Of a stretch of 64,000 nucleotides of DNA, positions 44,799 to 54,922 are shown piece by piece. A program made the position numbers and the translations under genes. Location of the stretch: the NCBI RefSeq assembly GCF_014042345.1, contig NZ_JACEZT010000006.1, positions 124,001 to 188,000 on the forward strand, written 5' to 3'. Under the pieces are notes generated by a model. It did no database searches and was not told where the DNA came from. It saw only the letters and a list, made by a program, of their open reading frames with translations. Every line of letters begins with the position of its first letter. The stretch's first letter is position 1. The stretch comes from Rugamonas brunnea (GTDB lineage Bacteria; Pseudomonadota; Gammaproteobacteria; Burkholderiales; Burkholderiaceae_D).

Positions 44799-45530
44799 TC
44801 AGCGCCGCCCCAGGCACACGGCCTTGATGCCCGCCGTGCTGTAAGCGATCAAGCGCGGGGTGGCGGCGGCGATGTCGGCCGAGTAGCACAGGCCGCCGGA
44901 CAGGCGGTCCAGTCGTCCCGTGTCCGACAGCGTCAGCGTGAGCGAGCCGGTCAGCATGTGGTAGCTCCAGAACAGGTCTTCCTTGCGCGCGGCCGGCAGG
45001 ATGCGGTGCAGCGTCTCGATGAAGTGCAGCACCACCGGATCGAAATAGCGGGTCATGGTGTCGGTGCCGAAGTCGCGCGTGTTGTTCATCTGGGCCGCCA
45101 GCGCGAAGTAGTTGCGCCAGCCGCGGTCACGGTGCCGTTCCAGGTTCAGCAGCGGCATCAGGAAGGCGGTCACCAGTCCTTCCACCGTCATGGCGTCGCC
45201 ATGCTCCTGCTGGTAGCGCTGCATGGCCTCCACCCGTTCGCGGTTGATGACTTCAGCGCGGCGCAGGAACACGGCGTCGAACAAGCCTTGCTTGGTGCCG
45301 AAATAGTAGTGCGCGAGCGCCGCGTCCACGTTGGCATGGGTGGCTACCGCGCGCACGGTGACGCCATAAAAGCCGTGCATGGCAAACAGCTCTTCGGCTG
45401 CGTCGAGGATGCGGCTGGCGGTTTCGGGATTCCCTTCCGTCTTGTTCTTGCGCGGCCGGCCCACACCCGTGGCGGGGCGGTGATTGGTGTCGGCGTCCAT
45501 GTCGTTGACGTTGAGGGAGTCGTTTTTCAT
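44799..45530 (-). CDS. TetR-family regulator
   Basis: 243 residues from ATG 45530; a GTG 45 bases upstream or an ATG at 45500 cannot be excluded, since no clear ribosome site marks any. After a polar N-terminus comes the TetR HTH (about 35-82: ILDAAEELFAMHGFYGVTVRAVATHANVDAALAHYYF with GTKQGLFDAVF), then a helical ligand domain. It is divergent from the SDR/acyl-CoA ligase operon and convergent with the importer operon. It probably represses the SDR operon in the absence of an acyl or aromatic ligand and may also act on the importer promoter. Confidence 0.9.
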   Translation of the reverse strand: MKNDSLNVNDMDADTNHRPATGVGRPRKNKTEGNPETASRILDAAEELFAMHGFYGVTVRAVATHANVDAALAHYYFGTKQGLFDAVFLRRAEVINRERVEAMQRYQQEHGDAMTVEGLVTAFLMPLLNLERHRDRGWRNYFALAAQMNNTRDFGTDTMTRYFDPVVLHFIETLHRILPAARKEDLFWSYHMLTGSLTLTLSDTGRLDRLSGGLCYSADIAAATPRLIAYSTAGIKAVCLGRR

Positions 45531-45619
45531 CAGTGTTGGTGGCGATAGCAGTGGTCTTAATTTTACATGAAGCACCCCGTTTGCACAGGCGCGGGATAGT
45601 TGTCTGAACAGGAGAAATG

Positions 45620-46357
45620 ATGGATTTGACGAATAAAGTGATCGTGGTGACGGGCGGCGCGCAGGGCATCGGCCTGGCCATCACCGAGCGTTGCGCGGAG
45701 CAGGGCGCCGCCGTGGCCGTGTGGGACGTGCGGGCCGATGCGGTAGCGGACGCGGTGGAGCGCCTGCGCGCGGCGGGCGCGCGCGCGGCCGGCTGCGTGG
45801 TGGACGTGTCCGATGGCGCGTCCGTGCAGGCGGCGCTGGCGGCCACGCTGGAAGCGCTGGGCCGCATCGATGGCCTGGTGAACAACGCGGGCGTGGTGGC
45901 CGACGCCCAGCTGATCAAGATGAGCGAGGCCCAGTGGGACCGCGTGATCGACATCAACCTGAAAGGGGTGTTCCATTGCACGCGCGCTTGCGTGGCAGAG
46001 CTGATCGGGCGAAGCGGTGCGATCGTCAACATCTCGTCCATCGTGGGCCTGAGCGGCAATTTCGGCCAGACCAACTACGCCGCCGCCAAGGCCGGCGTGC
46101 TGGCCATGACCAAGACCTGGGCCCGCGAGCTGGGTCCCAAGGGCGTGCGCAGCAACGCGGTCTGCCCCGGCTTCATCGCCACCACCATCGTGAAGGACAT
46201 CCCGCCGGCCGCCATGGAGGACATGGTGGCGCGCATACCGCAGCGGCGCACGGGCCAGCCAGCCGAGATCGCGGCCGCCGTCGTGTTCCTGCTGTCGGCC
46301 GAGGCCAGCTACGTCAATGGCGCCACGCTGGAAGTGAGCGGCGGCCTGTCCCTGTGA
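45620..46357 (+). CDS. SDR-family oxidoreductase (FabG-like)
   Basis: 245 residues; the ATG at 45620 is five bases from GGAG and preferred over the ATG three bases earlier. It has the NAD(P) motif TGGAQGIG (about 10-17), NNAG near 88, the catalytic Ser in NISSIVG, the YxxxK of TNYAAAKAG, and PGFIATT. The C-terminal YVNGATLEVSGG is typical of 3-ketoacyl-ACP/CoA reductase-like SDRs. With the acyl-CoA ligase 45 bases downstream it suggests oxidation of a hydroxyacyl-CoA in a degradation pathway. Confidence 0.93.
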   Translation: MDLTNKVIVVTGGAQGIGLAITERCAEQGAAVAVWDVRADAVADAVERLRAAGARAAGCVVDVSDGASVQAALAATLEALGRIDGLVNNAGVVADAQLIKMSEAQWDRVIDINLKGVFHCTRACVAELIGRSGAIVNISSIVGLSGNFGQTNYAAAKAGVLAMTKTWARELGPKGVRSNAVCPGFIATTIVKDIPPAAMEDMVARIPQRRTGQPAEIAAAVVFLLSAEASYVNGATLEVSGGLSL

Positions 46358-46401
46358 GCGGCCCATCCCTGAATTCATTGACTACTCAAGGAGTTTTGCG
46401 C

Positions 46402-48036
46402 ATGCATACCCAACCCTGGCTCGCCACCTACCGCGAGTACGGCATCCCTGAACAGATAGACACGGCCGGCTGCAACAACGTGGTGCAGTTGCTGGAAGGC
46501 GCGATGCACCGCCACGCGGCGCGCCCCGCATTCCACGCTTACGGCCACACGCTCAGCTATGCGGACGTGGACCGCCTGTCCGGCGCGTTCGCGGCCTGGC
46601 TGCAGCACGAACTGGGCGTGCGCAAGGGCGACCGCGTGGCGCTGATGCTGCCCAATGTGCTGGCGTTCCCGCTGGCCTGCCTGGGCCTAGCGCGCGCCGG
46701 GGCCGTGCAGGTCAACGTCAACCCCATGTACACGGCGCGCGAACTGGTTCACCAGCTTAACGACGCCGGCTGCGAAGTCATCATCGTCTTCGATGGCGCC
46801 ACGGCCACGCTGGCCGATGCCTTGCCCCATACGTCCATCAAGACCGTGGTGACGGTGGGCTTGACCGATGGCGCGCCATCGGCCACCACCACGCCGGCCG
46901 TGGATGCGCGGCTGGGCCGGACGCACCGCTTTACGGACGCGCTGCGGGCAGGCGCCGCGCTGGAACGCCTGCCCGTCGCGCTGGGTCCGGACGACCTGCT
47001 GTTCCTGCAATACACGGGCGGCACCACGGGCTTGTCCAAGGGCGCGGCCCTGTCGCATGGGAACCTGGTGGCCAACACGGCCCAGTTCCGGGCCCAGATG
47101 ACGGGCGCGCTGAAGGAAGGCGAGGAGGTGGTGGTGACGGCCATCCCGCTGTACCACATCTTCGCGCTGATGGTGAACTTCATCACCTGTTTCTCGGTGG
47201 GCGCGCAGAACTGGCTGGTGGCCAACCCGCGCGACATGGACGAGTTGATCGATATCCTCAAGCAGTCGCGCCTGACCATGTTCAGCGGCGTGAACACGCT
47301 GTACGGCGGCCTGGCGCGCCATCCGCGCATCGGTGAAGTCGATTTCTCGCAGCTGCGGCTGGCGGTGGGCGGCGGCGCGCCCGTGCTGCAGGCCACGTCC
47401 GACCAGTGGCAGGTGCTGACGGGGCGGCCCATCTGCCAGGGCTATGGCTTGTCCGAGACCTCGCCCGTGCTGTCGTTTAACCCGCTGGCCATGGCCGACT
47501 TCAACGGCACCACCGGCCTGCCCGTGCCCGGCACCGACGTGCAGTTGCGCGACGATGATGGCGCGCCTGTCGCGCCCGGCGAGGCGGGCGAGATCTGCGT
47601 CAAGGGCCCGCAGGTGATGCGCGGCTACTGGCAGCAGCCGGAAGCCAACGCCGCCGCGTTCACCAGGGATGGTTACTTCCGCACCGGCGATATGGGCACG
47701 ATCGACGCGCGCGGCTTGCTGCGCATTGTCGACCGCAAGAAGGATATGGTGTTGGTGTCGGGCTTCAACGTGTTCCCCGGCGAGATCGAGGCCGTGGCAG
47801 CGGGGCTGGCGGGTGTGGCCGAATGCGCGTGCATCGGCGTGCCGGACGAGCGCACGGGCGAGGCGGTCAAGCTGTTCGTGGTGGCCGTGCCGGGCATGCA
47901 GTTAAGTGCAGAGGCGGTGATCGCCCATTGCCGCACCCAGCTCACGGCCTACAAGGTGCCGCGCCTGGTGCAGTTCGTGGACGCCTTGCCCAAGTCGAAC
48001 GTGGGCAAGATCCTGCGCCGCGCCTTGCGCGCGTAG
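46402..48036 (+). CDS. Long-chain/aromatic acyl-CoA ligase (FadD-like)
   Basis: 544 residues from the ATG behind AAGGAG. AMP-binding motifs are the P-loop YTGGTTGLSKGA (about 204-215), QGYGLSETSP (A5), GYFRTGDMG (A7), the hinge DRKKDMVLVSGFNVFPGEIE (A8) and the catalytic Lys in PKSNVGKILRR (A10). It activates a carboxylic acid as adenylate, then as CoA thioester. Its pairing with an SDR and a nearby Liv-type importer suggests import and activation of an acid; the FadD subgroup favours medium or long chains. Confidence 0.93.
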   Translation: MHTQPWLATYREYGIPEQIDTAGCNNVVQLLEGAMHRHAARPAFHAYGHTLSYADVDRLSGAFAAWLQHELGVRKGDRVALMLPNVLAFPLACLGLARAGAVQVNVNPMYTARELVHQLNDAGCEVIIVFDGATATLADALPHTSIKTVVTVGLTDGAPSATTTPAVDARLGRTHRFTDALRAGAALERLPVALGPDDLLFLQYTGGTTGLSKGAALSHGNLVANTAQFRAQMTGALKEGEEVVVTAIPLYHIFALMVNFITCFSVGAQNWLVANPRDMDELIDILKQSRLTMFSGVNTLYGGLARHPRIGEVDFSQLRLAVGGGAPVLQATSDQWQVLTGRPICQGYGLSETSPVLSFNPLAMADFNGTTGLPVPGTDVQLRDDDGAPVAPGEAGEICVKGPQVMRGYWQQPEANAAAFTRDGYFRTGDMGTIDARGLLRIVDRKKDMVLVSGFNVFPGEIEAVAAGLAGVAECACIGVPDERTGEAVKLFVVAVPGMQLSAEAVIAHCRTQLTAYKVPRLVQFVDALPKSNVGKILRRALRA

Positions 48037-48086
48037 GCGGGCGCGGGGAGGCCGGGCAAAAAGGTGATGGCGTGACGGAGTGACGG

Positions 48087-48103
48087 GGCACCGGGCCGGT
48101 GCC
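48087..48103. terminator. Hairpin between convergent ligase and LysR genes
   Basis: GGCACCG/CGGTGCC forms a 7-bp stem with a 3-base loop. There is no T-tract on either strand, so terminator function is only likely from position. Confidence 0.35.
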
Positions 48104-48111
48104 GCCACCGC

Positions 48112-49059
48112 TCACGCCATAGCCTGGTACCGCCCGTCCCGGAACACGGTGCTGCCGGGCGCCGTGGCGGCGATGTCGTGCAGGCGCTCCAGCACCAGCC
48201 GCGCCGCCGGTGACAGCGTGCGGCCCACCAGCTGCACCGCGCCGATTTCCGCATACATGGGCGGCAAGCCCGGAAAATCGAGCGGCGCCAGCGTGCCGCT
48301 CGCAACTTCGTTCGCCACGGCCGCTTCCGTCGCCAGCAGGATCACGTCGTCCTCCAGCGTGACCTCTTTCAGGATATGCATGTTGTCGCACTCGAACATC
48401 ACCGGCAGCGGCGCCTCGGGCGCCAGTCTCAGCACCTGCCGGAACAGGGCCTTCATCGCCAGCGGCAGCAGCAGGGAGGCGAAGCCGTAGGGCAGGGTGT
48501 CGGCCAGCGTTCGTTCGGGCCGGGCCAGCAAGGGGTGCCCGGCGCGGACCATGAAGCGGCCGTGCTGGCGGCTGATGGGCGTGATGGACAGGTCGGGGTC
48601 GGGCAGGATGTCGCGCGCGTCGGCGATGAAGAACTCGATCTGTTCCGCCTTCAAATTCACCAGCAGGTTGCGCCAGTTGTTGCTCGATACCCGCATCGCC
48701 AGGCCGGGGCGGGTCTGCCGCACATGGCGCACCAGCTGCGGCAGCATGGAGGCGGTGGGCAGCGGCCCCACGCCAAACGCCACCACGCCCATTTCCGCAT
48801 CGCGGATCAGCCCCATGTCGCGCTCCAGGTTACGCATCTGGAAGGTCAGCTTGCGGGCCCGCTCCATGAACACGGCGCCGGCCGTCGTCAGCTTGACGTT
48901 GCGGTTGTCGCGGTCGAACAACGGCAGGCCTAGTTCCTCCTCCAGCGTCTGGATGCTGCGGCTCAGCGCGGGCTGCGACAGGTGCACGCGCTCGGCCGCG
49001 CGGGCGAAATTGAGTTCTTCGGCCAGGGCGATGGCGTGGCGCAGCCGTTTGAGGTCCAT
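48112..49059 (-). CDS. LysR-family regulator of the GMC/alkylsulfatase operon
   Basis: 315 residues from ATG 49059; upstream in-frame starts exist, but this one gives the standard LysR N-terminus ([36 protein letters not shown]). The effector domain covers about 90-300. It is divergent from the GMC gene, with a dyad and promoter in the shared region. In Pseudomonas the alkylsulfatase SdsA is activated by a LysR protein (SdsB), so this gene may play that role, sensing an alkyl sulfate or alcohol. Confidence 0.92.
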   Translation of the reverse strand: MDLKRLRHAIALAEELNFARAAERVHLSQPALSRSIQTLEEELGLPLFDRDNRNVKLTTAGAVFMERARKLTFQMRNLERDMGLIRDAEMGVVAFGVGPLPTASMLPQLVRHVRQTRPGLAMRVSSNNWRNLLVNLKAEQIEFFIADARDILPDPDLSITPISRQHGRFMVRAGHPLLARPERTLADTLPYGFASLLLPLAMKALFRQVLRLAPEAPLPVMFECDNMHILKEVTLEDDVILLATEAAVANEVASGTLAPLDFPGLPPMYAEIGAVQLVGRTLSPAARLVLERLHDIAATAPGSTVFRDGRYQAMA

Positions 49060-49083
49060 GGTGAGGTCCAATTCATGCAGTGG

Positions 49084-49111
49084 ATGCATTATAACGATCA
49101 AAATGATGCAT
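49084..49111. promoter_or_regulatory. Candidate LysR operator
   Basis: ATGCATTAT (49084-49092) and ATGATGCAT (49103-49111) match as an inverted repeat in eight of nine positions with a 10-base spacer. The right arm abuts the -35 element of the GMC promoter, the classical place for a LysR activator. Confidence 0.5.
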
Positions 49112-49140
49112 TGGACAGCAAAAATCGTCGCCCCTACACT
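49111..49140 (+). promoter_or_regulatory. Candidate sigma-70 promoter of the GMC operon
   Basis: TTGGAC (49111-49116) and TACACT (49135-49140) with an 18-base spacer, 59 bases before the start. Confidence 0.5.
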
Positions 49141-49198
49141 GGTTTCCAACTTGACGCCGGGCAAAAACATAAAAACTGGCGCAATAACGGAGACTGGA

Positions 49199-50863
49199 AT
49201 GAACAAACACACTTTCGACTACGTCATCGTCGGCGCGGGGTCGGCCGGCTGCGTGCTGGCGGCGCGCCTGACGCAAGACCCCGACGTGACGGTTTGCCTG
49301 CTTGAAGCCGGCGGGCCAGACAGCAGCGTCCTGATCCACGCGCCGGCCGGCCTGGTGGCCATGGTGCCGACCAAAATCAACAACTACGCCTACCACACCG
49401 TGCCGCAACCGGGCCTGGACGGCCGCTGCGGCTACCAGCCACGGGGCAAGACGCTGGGCGGCAGCAGCTCCATCAACGCCATGCTCTACGTGCGCGGCCA
49501 CCGCTGGGATTACGATCACTGGCAGTCGCTGGGCAATCCCGGCTGGTCGTACGACGAGGTACTGCCGTTTTTCAAGCAGGCCGAGAACCACGAACTGGGC
49601 GACGGTTTCGACGCGTGGCATGGCCGGGGCGGCCCGCTCAACGTGTGTTATCCGCGCCACGCCAGCCCGCTCAACCAGATGTTCATCGACGCCGCCGCCA
49701 CCCAGGGCATCGCCTACACGGCCGACTACAACGGCGCGGAGCAGGACGGCGCCTTCCTGTACCAGGCCACCCACCGCGACGGTGAGCGCTGCAGCGCCGC
49801 CAAGGGCTATTTGACGCCCAACCTGTCGCGCCCCAACCTGACCGTGATCACGCACGCCATCTCGTCGCGCATCCTGTGCGAGGGGAAGGTGGCCAAGGGC
49901 GTGGCCTATATCCGCGACAACGTGCAGCATGAGGCCCACGCGCGGCGTGAAGTGATCGTGTCGGCCGGCGCGTTCGGCTCGCCGCAGTTGCTGATGTTGT
50001 CGGGCATCGGCCCCGGCGCCCACTGCGCCGCGCACGCTATCCCCGTGGTGCAGGATTTGGCCGGCGTGGGCCGCAACCTGCAGGACCACATCGACTACGT
50101 GCAGGGCTGGCGCCTGCCCAGCGATACCGAGAGCTTCGGCGTTTCGCTGCGCGGCACGGCCAAGCTGGCGGCGGCCATGCTGGAATGGCGGCGCCACCGC
50201 AAAGGCATGGTGGCCAGCATGATCGCGGAGGCGGGCGCCTTCTTCCGCTCGGGCCCCGATCTGCCCGCGCCGGACCTGCAACTGGTGTTCGTGCTGGCCA
50301 TGGTGGACGACCATGCGCGCAAGGCCCACCTGGGGCATGGCATGTCGTGCCACGTGGATGTGCTGCGCCCCTACAGCAGGGGCACGGTCACCTTGCACGA
50401 CCGCGATCCGCGTTCGGCGCCCGTGATCGACCCTCGCTTCCTGTCCGATCCGCGCGACCTGGAGGTGCTGGTCAAGGGCGCCAGGGTGCAGCAGGCCATC
50501 ATGGAGTCGGCCCCGTTCGACGCCGTGCGCGGCGACATGCTGTACCCGGTGGCCGCCGGCGACACGGCCGGCCTGATCGCCGACATCCGTGCCCGCGCCG
50601 ATACCCAATACCACCCGGTGGGCACCTGCAAGATGGGGCCGGCCCACGACGAGATGGCCGTAGTGGACGCGCGCCTGCGGGTGCGCGGCATGGCCGGCCT
50701 GCGCGTGGTCGACGCCTCCATCATGCCCACCATCGTTGGCGGCAACACCAACGCGCCGACCATCATGATCGCGGAAAAAGCGGCCCAGATGATCGTTGCC
50801 GACGCCCGCGCCAACGCCAACGTAAATGCCAACGCCAACACCAGTTCGCGCCACGCAGCCTGA
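49199..50863 (+). CDS. GMC-family FAD-dependent alcohol dehydrogenase (choline dehydrogenase/AlkJ-like)
   Basis: 554 residues. The N-terminal Rossmann motif [16 protein letters not shown] (8-23), [14 protein letters not shown] for FAD binding, [17 protein letters not shown] and the C-terminal active-site His in [11 protein letters not shown] with Asn in GGNTNAPT place it in the GMC family. AlkJ-type members oxidise medium-chain alcohols to aldehydes, which fits the alkylsulfatase gene 28 bases downstream. The Ala/Asn repeats at the C-terminus ([11 protein letters not shown]) come from a DNA microrepeat. Confidence 0.92.
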   Translation: MNKHTFDYVIVGAGSAGCVLAARLTQDPDVTVCLLEAGGPDSSVLIHAPAGLVAMVPTKINNYAYHTVPQPGLDGRCGYQPRGKTLGGSSSINAMLYVRGHRWDYDHWQSLGNPGWSYDEVLPFFKQAENHELGDGFDAWHGRGGPLNVCYPRHASPLNQMFIDAAATQGIAYTADYNGAEQDGAFLYQATHRDGERCSAAKGYLTPNLSRPNLTVITHAISSRILCEGKVAKGVAYIRDNVQHEAHARREVIVSAGAFGSPQLLMLSGIGPGAHCAAHAIPVVQDLAGVGRNLQDHIDYVQGWRLPSDTESFGVSLRGTAKLAAAMLEWRRHRKGMVASMIAEAGAFFRSGPDLPAPDLQLVFVLAMVDDHARKAHLGHGMSCHVDVLRPYSRGTVTLHDRDPRSAPVIDPRFLSDPRDLEVLVKGARVQQAIMESAPFDAVRGDMLYPVAAGDTAGLIADIRARADTQYHPVGTCKMGPAHDEMAVVDARLRVRGMAGLRVVDASIMPTIVGGNTNAPTIMIAEKAAQMIVADARANANVNANANTSSRHAA

Positions 50864-50891
50864 CACCAACCCAACCGAAGGAAGACCCACC

Positions 50892-52844
50892 ATGGCACGC
50901 ATCGCCCGCCTCACGGCGCTGGCGCTGGCCGTCTGCACCCTGCAGGCCAGCGCAACCACCCCATCGCAACCGGCCAGCCCCATCACGGCGGCCGCCAACC
51001 AGGCCTTCGGCGCCGGCCTGCCGCTGGCCGACCGCCAGGATTTCGACGACGCCGCGCGCGGCCTGGTGGCCGTCATGCCCGATGGCCCCTACAAGGACGC
51101 CAACGGCAACGTGGTCTGGCAGCCGCACGAATTCGATTTCATCCATGGCGCGGCCCCGGCCAGCGTCAACCCCAGCCTGTGGCGCCAGGAGACGCTCAAT
51201 AACAAGCATGGCCTGTACAAGGTCAGCGACGGCATCTACCAGCTGCGCGGATTCGACATCTCCAACATGACCCTGATCGAAGGTAAGACGGGCTGGATCG
51301 TCGTCGATCCGCTGGTGAGCGCGGAGATGGCGCGCGCCGGCCTGGAGTTCGCGCAGCAGCAACTGGGCCGCCGCCCCGTGGCCGCCGTCATCTACACCCA
51401 CGGCCACGCCGACCACTTCGGCGGCGTGCGCGGCGTGATCAGCGAAGCCGATCTGGCTATCGGCAAGGCGCGCCTGATCGCGCCGGACGGCTTCATGGAA
51501 ACGGCGGTGGCCGAGAACGTCCTGGCTGGCAACGCCATGGCGCGCCGCGCCCACTACCATTTCGGCATGCCGCTGGACGCCGGCCCGCTGGGCAACGTGG
51601 GCACGGGCCTGGGCAAGAAAGTCTCCACCGGCACCATCGGCCTGATCGCGCCCACGGACACCGTGGCCAGGACAGGACAGACCATGGACATCGACGGCGT
51701 GCGCTTCGTGTTCCAGCTGGCGAACGGCTCGGAGGCGCCAGCCGAGATGACGTTCTACCTGCCCGAGCGCCACGCGCTATGCCTGGCCGAGGTGGTCACG
51801 ACCAATATGCACAACATCTACACGCCGCGCGGCGCCCGCATGCGCGATGCGCTGGGCTGGAGCAAGTACATCAACGAAATGCTGGACCTGTTCCCCGACG
51901 CGGAAGTTGGCTTCCGCAGCCACCACTGGCCCGTATGGGGCAAGGATCGGCTGCGCCAGCAACTGGCCAACCATCGCGACATGTACCGCTTCCTCAACGA
52001 CCAGGCGCTGAACCTGGCCAACCGTGGTGTGCCGTTCGACGAGATCGGCGACGCGGGCTTCTTCCCCAAGGGCCTGAAGACGGACTTCTCCACCCACGGC
52101 TACTACGGCACGCTGAGCCACAACCTGCGCGCCGTGGTCGATTACTACCTGGGCTGGTATGACGGCAATCCGGCCACGCTGAACCCGTTGACGGGCAAGG
52201 CCCGCGCCCAGCATTACGTGGCCGCCATGGGCGGCGCCAAGGCGGTGCTCAAGCAGGCCAGGGCCGGTTACGCGGCCGGCGACTATCGCTGGGTGGCCGA
52301 GATGCTCAACCATCTCGTCAAGGCTGATCCAGCCAACCAGGCGGCCCGCCAGCTGCAGGCGGACACGCTGGAGCAACTGGGCTACCAGTCCGAATCGGCC
52401 ATCTGGCGCAACGAGTACCTGACGGGCGCACGCGAACTGCGCGACGGCCTCAAGGCGCTGCACGTGTCTACGCAAGGGCCGGACCTTACGCGCGCCATGT
52501 CGGTCGAGATGATCTTCGACTTCCTGGCCGTGCGCCTGAACCACGAGAAGGCCGATGGCCTGCGCCTGGGTGTGAACATCGCCTTTACCGACACCCATGA
52601 AAACTACGCGCTGGAGCTGTCGAACTCCGTGCTCAACAACACCCGTGGCCGCGTGCTGGCCCAGCCCGACGCCGCGCTCACGCTGAGCCGCGACGCGCTG
52701 TTCAAGATGCTGCTGGCGAAGGTGCCGCTGGCGCAATTGGTCCAGGCGGGCGAAGTCAAGCTGGAAGGCGATCCGAAGGCGCTGGCCGCGCTGTTCGGCA
52801 ATTTCGATCAGTTCGACCCGCTGTTCCCCATCGTCACGCGCTGA
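50892..52844 (+). CDS. Secreted alkylsulfatase, metallo-beta-lactamase fold (SdsA1/BDS1-like)
   Basis: 650 residues with a signal peptide (1-21). The binuclear zinc motif THGHADHFGG (about 173-182) is followed by Glu/His ligands downstream (AEVVTTNMHNIYTPRG, RSHHWPVWG). A helical dimerisation region and an SCP2-like hydrophobic-binding C-domain (about 530-650) complete the class III sulfatase architecture. These enzymes hydrolyse alkyl sulfates such as dodecyl sulfate to the alcohol and sulfate. The alcohol would then be oxidised by the preceding GMC enzyme. Confidence 0.94.
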   Translation: MARIARLTALALAVCTLQASATTPSQPASPITAAANQAFGAGLPLADRQDFDDAARGLVAVMPDGPYKDANGNVVWQPHEFDFIHGAAPASVNPSLWRQETLNNKHGLYKVSDGIYQLRGFDISNMTLIEGKTGWIVVDPLVSAEMARAGLEFAQQQLGRRPVAAVIYTHGHADHFGGVRGVISEADLAIGKARLIAPDGFMETAVAENVLAGNAMARRAHYHFGMPLDAGPLGNVGTGLGKKVSTGTIGLIAPTDTVARTGQTMDIDGVRFVFQLANGSEAPAEMTFYLPERHALCLAEVVTTNMHNIYTPRGARMRDALGWSKYINEMLDLFPDAEVGFRSHHWPVWGKDRLRQQLANHRDMYRFLNDQALNLANRGVPFDEIGDAGFFPKGLKTDFSTHGYYGTLSHNLRAVVDYYLGWYDGNPATLNPLTGKARAQHYVAAMGGAKAVLKQARAGYAAGDYRWVAEMLNHLVKADPANQAARQLQADTLEQLGYQSESAIWRNEYLTGARELRDGLKALHVSTQGPDLTRAMSVEMIFDFLAVRLNHEKADGLRLGVNIAFTDTHENYALELSNSVLNNTRGRVLAQPDAALTLSRDALFKMLLAKVPLAQLVQAGEVKLEGDPKALAALFGNFDQFDPLFPIVTR

Positions 52845-52914
52845 CGGGTGTTGTACCTGCGCCGGCCATCTGTGGCGGGCGCAGTCATTCCAATAAAAAC
52901 GCAAGGGAGACAGG

Positions 52915-54909
52915 ATGCACAAGCAGCAAATAATCGGGCCGCGCATGGCACGCCCCACGGTGCTGGCCGTCGCCTGCCGCGCGGCGCTGGCCGCGATGGC
53001 GCTGGCGGGGTGCCACGGCGCGCGCGCCGACAGCTTCACGCTCGACAACGGTGTGGAAGGGCGCTGGTCGCTCAACGCCAGCATGGGCGCCAGCTGGCGC
53101 GCCCACGACCGCGACCCGGCGCTGGTGTCGGGCGCCAACGGCGGTGCGCCCGGTGTGGGCAACGGCCATGACGACGGCAATCTGAACTTCAACAAGGGCA
53201 CGGCCTACGCGAGCGGCCCCAAGGCCACGGGCGAATTGCAGCTCAAGCGCGACAACCTGGGCCTGTTCGTGCGGGCCAACGCGTGGTACGACACCACCTT
53301 GAGCGACAAGGGCGTGGCGCACGGTAGCTTCAACAACGGCTATGTGCCGGGCGCGAAGCTCAGCGACCTGGGTTTCTACGCCAACACCGGCTTCTCCGGC
53401 GCCGCGCTGGCCGATGCCTATGTGTTCGGCGAATTCGACCTGGCCGGCAAGCCGCTCAACGTCAAGCTGGGCAACCAGGTGGTGAACTGGGGCGAAAGCG
53501 CCTTCATCCCCGGCATCAACGCCATGGGCGCGTTCGACCTGACGGCGGCGCACCGGCCCGGCGCCCAGGTCAAGGAGATCCTGCGTCCGCTGCCGCAATT
53601 GACGGCCAACCTCGGGCTGGGCGATGGCGTATCGATTGAGGCGTTCTACCAGCTCAAATGGGAGCACACGCTGTTCGACGGTTGCGGCACCTACTGGTCG
53701 CTGGTCGATTCGCTCAATTGCCCCGGCGGCGCCGTGGTGTTCGGCGATGCGCTGGGCAACGACCAGAAACAGTACAACGGCGTGCCCGTGCTGGCCGCCT
53801 TGCCGCCGGCGCTGCTGAAGGCGGCGGGTGCGGGCGCGCTGGCCGCCGTGCCGTTCAACTTCCGCCTGGGCCGCGCGCCTGACGCGACGCCGAAGAACAG
53901 CGGCCAGTTCGGCCTGTCTTCGCACGTGTTCGTGGACGCGGTGAGCACCGATTTCGGCTTCTACTTCGCCAACTACCATGCGCGCACGCCCGTGCTGTCG
54001 GCCGTCCATGCGCCATCGCCGGCGCCATCGCTGTATTCGGGCCAGTATGCGGCGCAACTGACTGCGCTGTCCAAGGTGTTGGGCGGCATGGGCCAAGCCG
54101 CAGCGGCCAAGCAGATCGGCATGCTGGGCGCTTTCCCCGGCACGGAACTGGCGTGGGACTACGGCGCCACCAACATCCAGTCGCTGGCCGTGTCGGCGGC
54201 CACGGAGCTGGGCGGTGTGTCCGTGTTCGGTGAGGCCAGCCACACGCATGGTGTGCCGGTACAGATCAACGCGCCCGACCTGGTGGTGGGCAGTGTACTG
54301 GGCCTCGGCCCGCAGGCCGCACTGGCGCGCTGGGTGCGTGATCCCTCTGTTGCGCAGGGCTCGCTCGCGCATGGTTACGACCTGAAGAACAAGGACCAGA
54401 TCCAGGTGTCTGCCCTGAAGTTGTTCGGCCCCATGCTGGGCGCCAGCAGCGCCAGCGTGCTGGGCGAGATCGGCTTCCAGCACTGGAGCGGGATCGGCGA
54501 CCCGGCCACCTCCACCCGTTATGGGCGCGGCTTCCTGTACGGCTTCGGCCCGACGGCGGCGCTGGGCGGCACGTGCGCGGGCCTGAACGGCTATGCCCCG
54601 TATTGCGAGAACCAGGGCTACGTGACCACCAGCGCCTGGGGCTACCGCCTGCAGGGCGAGCTGACCTTCAGCGACGTTTATGCCGGCATCAACCTCAAAC
54701 CCAAGGTGTTCTGGTCGCACGACGTGAAGGGCTATGCGGGCGACGGCACCTTCGTCCAGGACCGCCAGACGCTGGGCACCACGCTGCGCGCCGACTACAA
54801 CAACCGCTATTACGCGGAACTGAGCTACACGCGCTACAACAAGAACGCCAAATACGACGTGCTGCACGACCGGGACAATTATTCCTTCGTCGTCGGCGTC
54901 AATTTCTAA
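52915..54909 (+). CDS. DUF1302 outer-membrane barrel protein
   Basis: 664 residues with a signal peptide (about 1-38). The mature part begins with a DUF1302 pattern (GVEGRWSLNASMGASWR) and contains GNQVVNWGESAFIPGINA and many amphipathic strands ending in Phe (VVGVNF), consistent with a large outer-membrane barrel. Families DUF1302 and DUF1329 nearly always occur together, often with an RND protein, in clusters for steroid or other hydrophobic-compound catabolism. It probably moves a hydrophobic substrate through the outer membrane. Confidence 0.9.
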   Translation: MHKQQIIGPRMARPTVLAVACRAALAAMALAGCHGARADSFTLDNGVEGRWSLNASMGASWRAHDRDPALVSGANGGAPGVGNGHDDGNLNFNKGTAYASGPKATGELQLKRDNLGLFVRANAWYDTTLSDKGVAHGSFNNGYVPGAKLSDLGFYANTGFSGAALADAYVFGEFDLAGKPLNVKLGNQVVNWGESAFIPGINAMGAFDLTAAHRPGAQVKEILRPLPQLTANLGLGDGVSIEAFYQLKWEHTLFDGCGTYWSLVDSLNCPGGAVVFGDALGNDQKQYNGVPVLAALPPALLKAAGAGALAAVPFNFRLGRAPDATPKNSGQFGLSSHVFVDAVSTDFGFYFANYHARTPVLSAVHAPSPAPSLYSGQYAAQLTALSKVLGGMGQAAAAKQIGMLGAFPGTELAWDYGATNIQSLAVSAATELGGVSVFGEASHTHGVPVQINAPDLVVGSVLGLGPQAALARWVRDPSVAQGSLAHGYDLKNKDQIQVSALKLFGPMLGASSASVLGEIGFQHWSGIGDPATSTRYGRGFLYGFGPTAALGGTCAGLNGYAPYCENQGYVTTSAWGYRLQGELTFSDVYAGINLKPKVFWSHDVKGYAGDGTFVQDRQTLGTTLRADYNNRYYAELSYTRYNKNAKYDVLHDRDNYSFVVGVNF

Positions 54910-54922
54910 CCATGGAGACAGC

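Noticed and set aside
50805..50860. Ala/Asn repeats at the GMC C-terminus as a functional domain
   Set aside because: They come from a GCCAAC microrepeat and lie after the complete GMC fold.
49073..51076. Minus-strand open frame of about 670 codons
   Set aside because: Opposite the GMC oxidoreductase gene, with no domain and no ribosome site.
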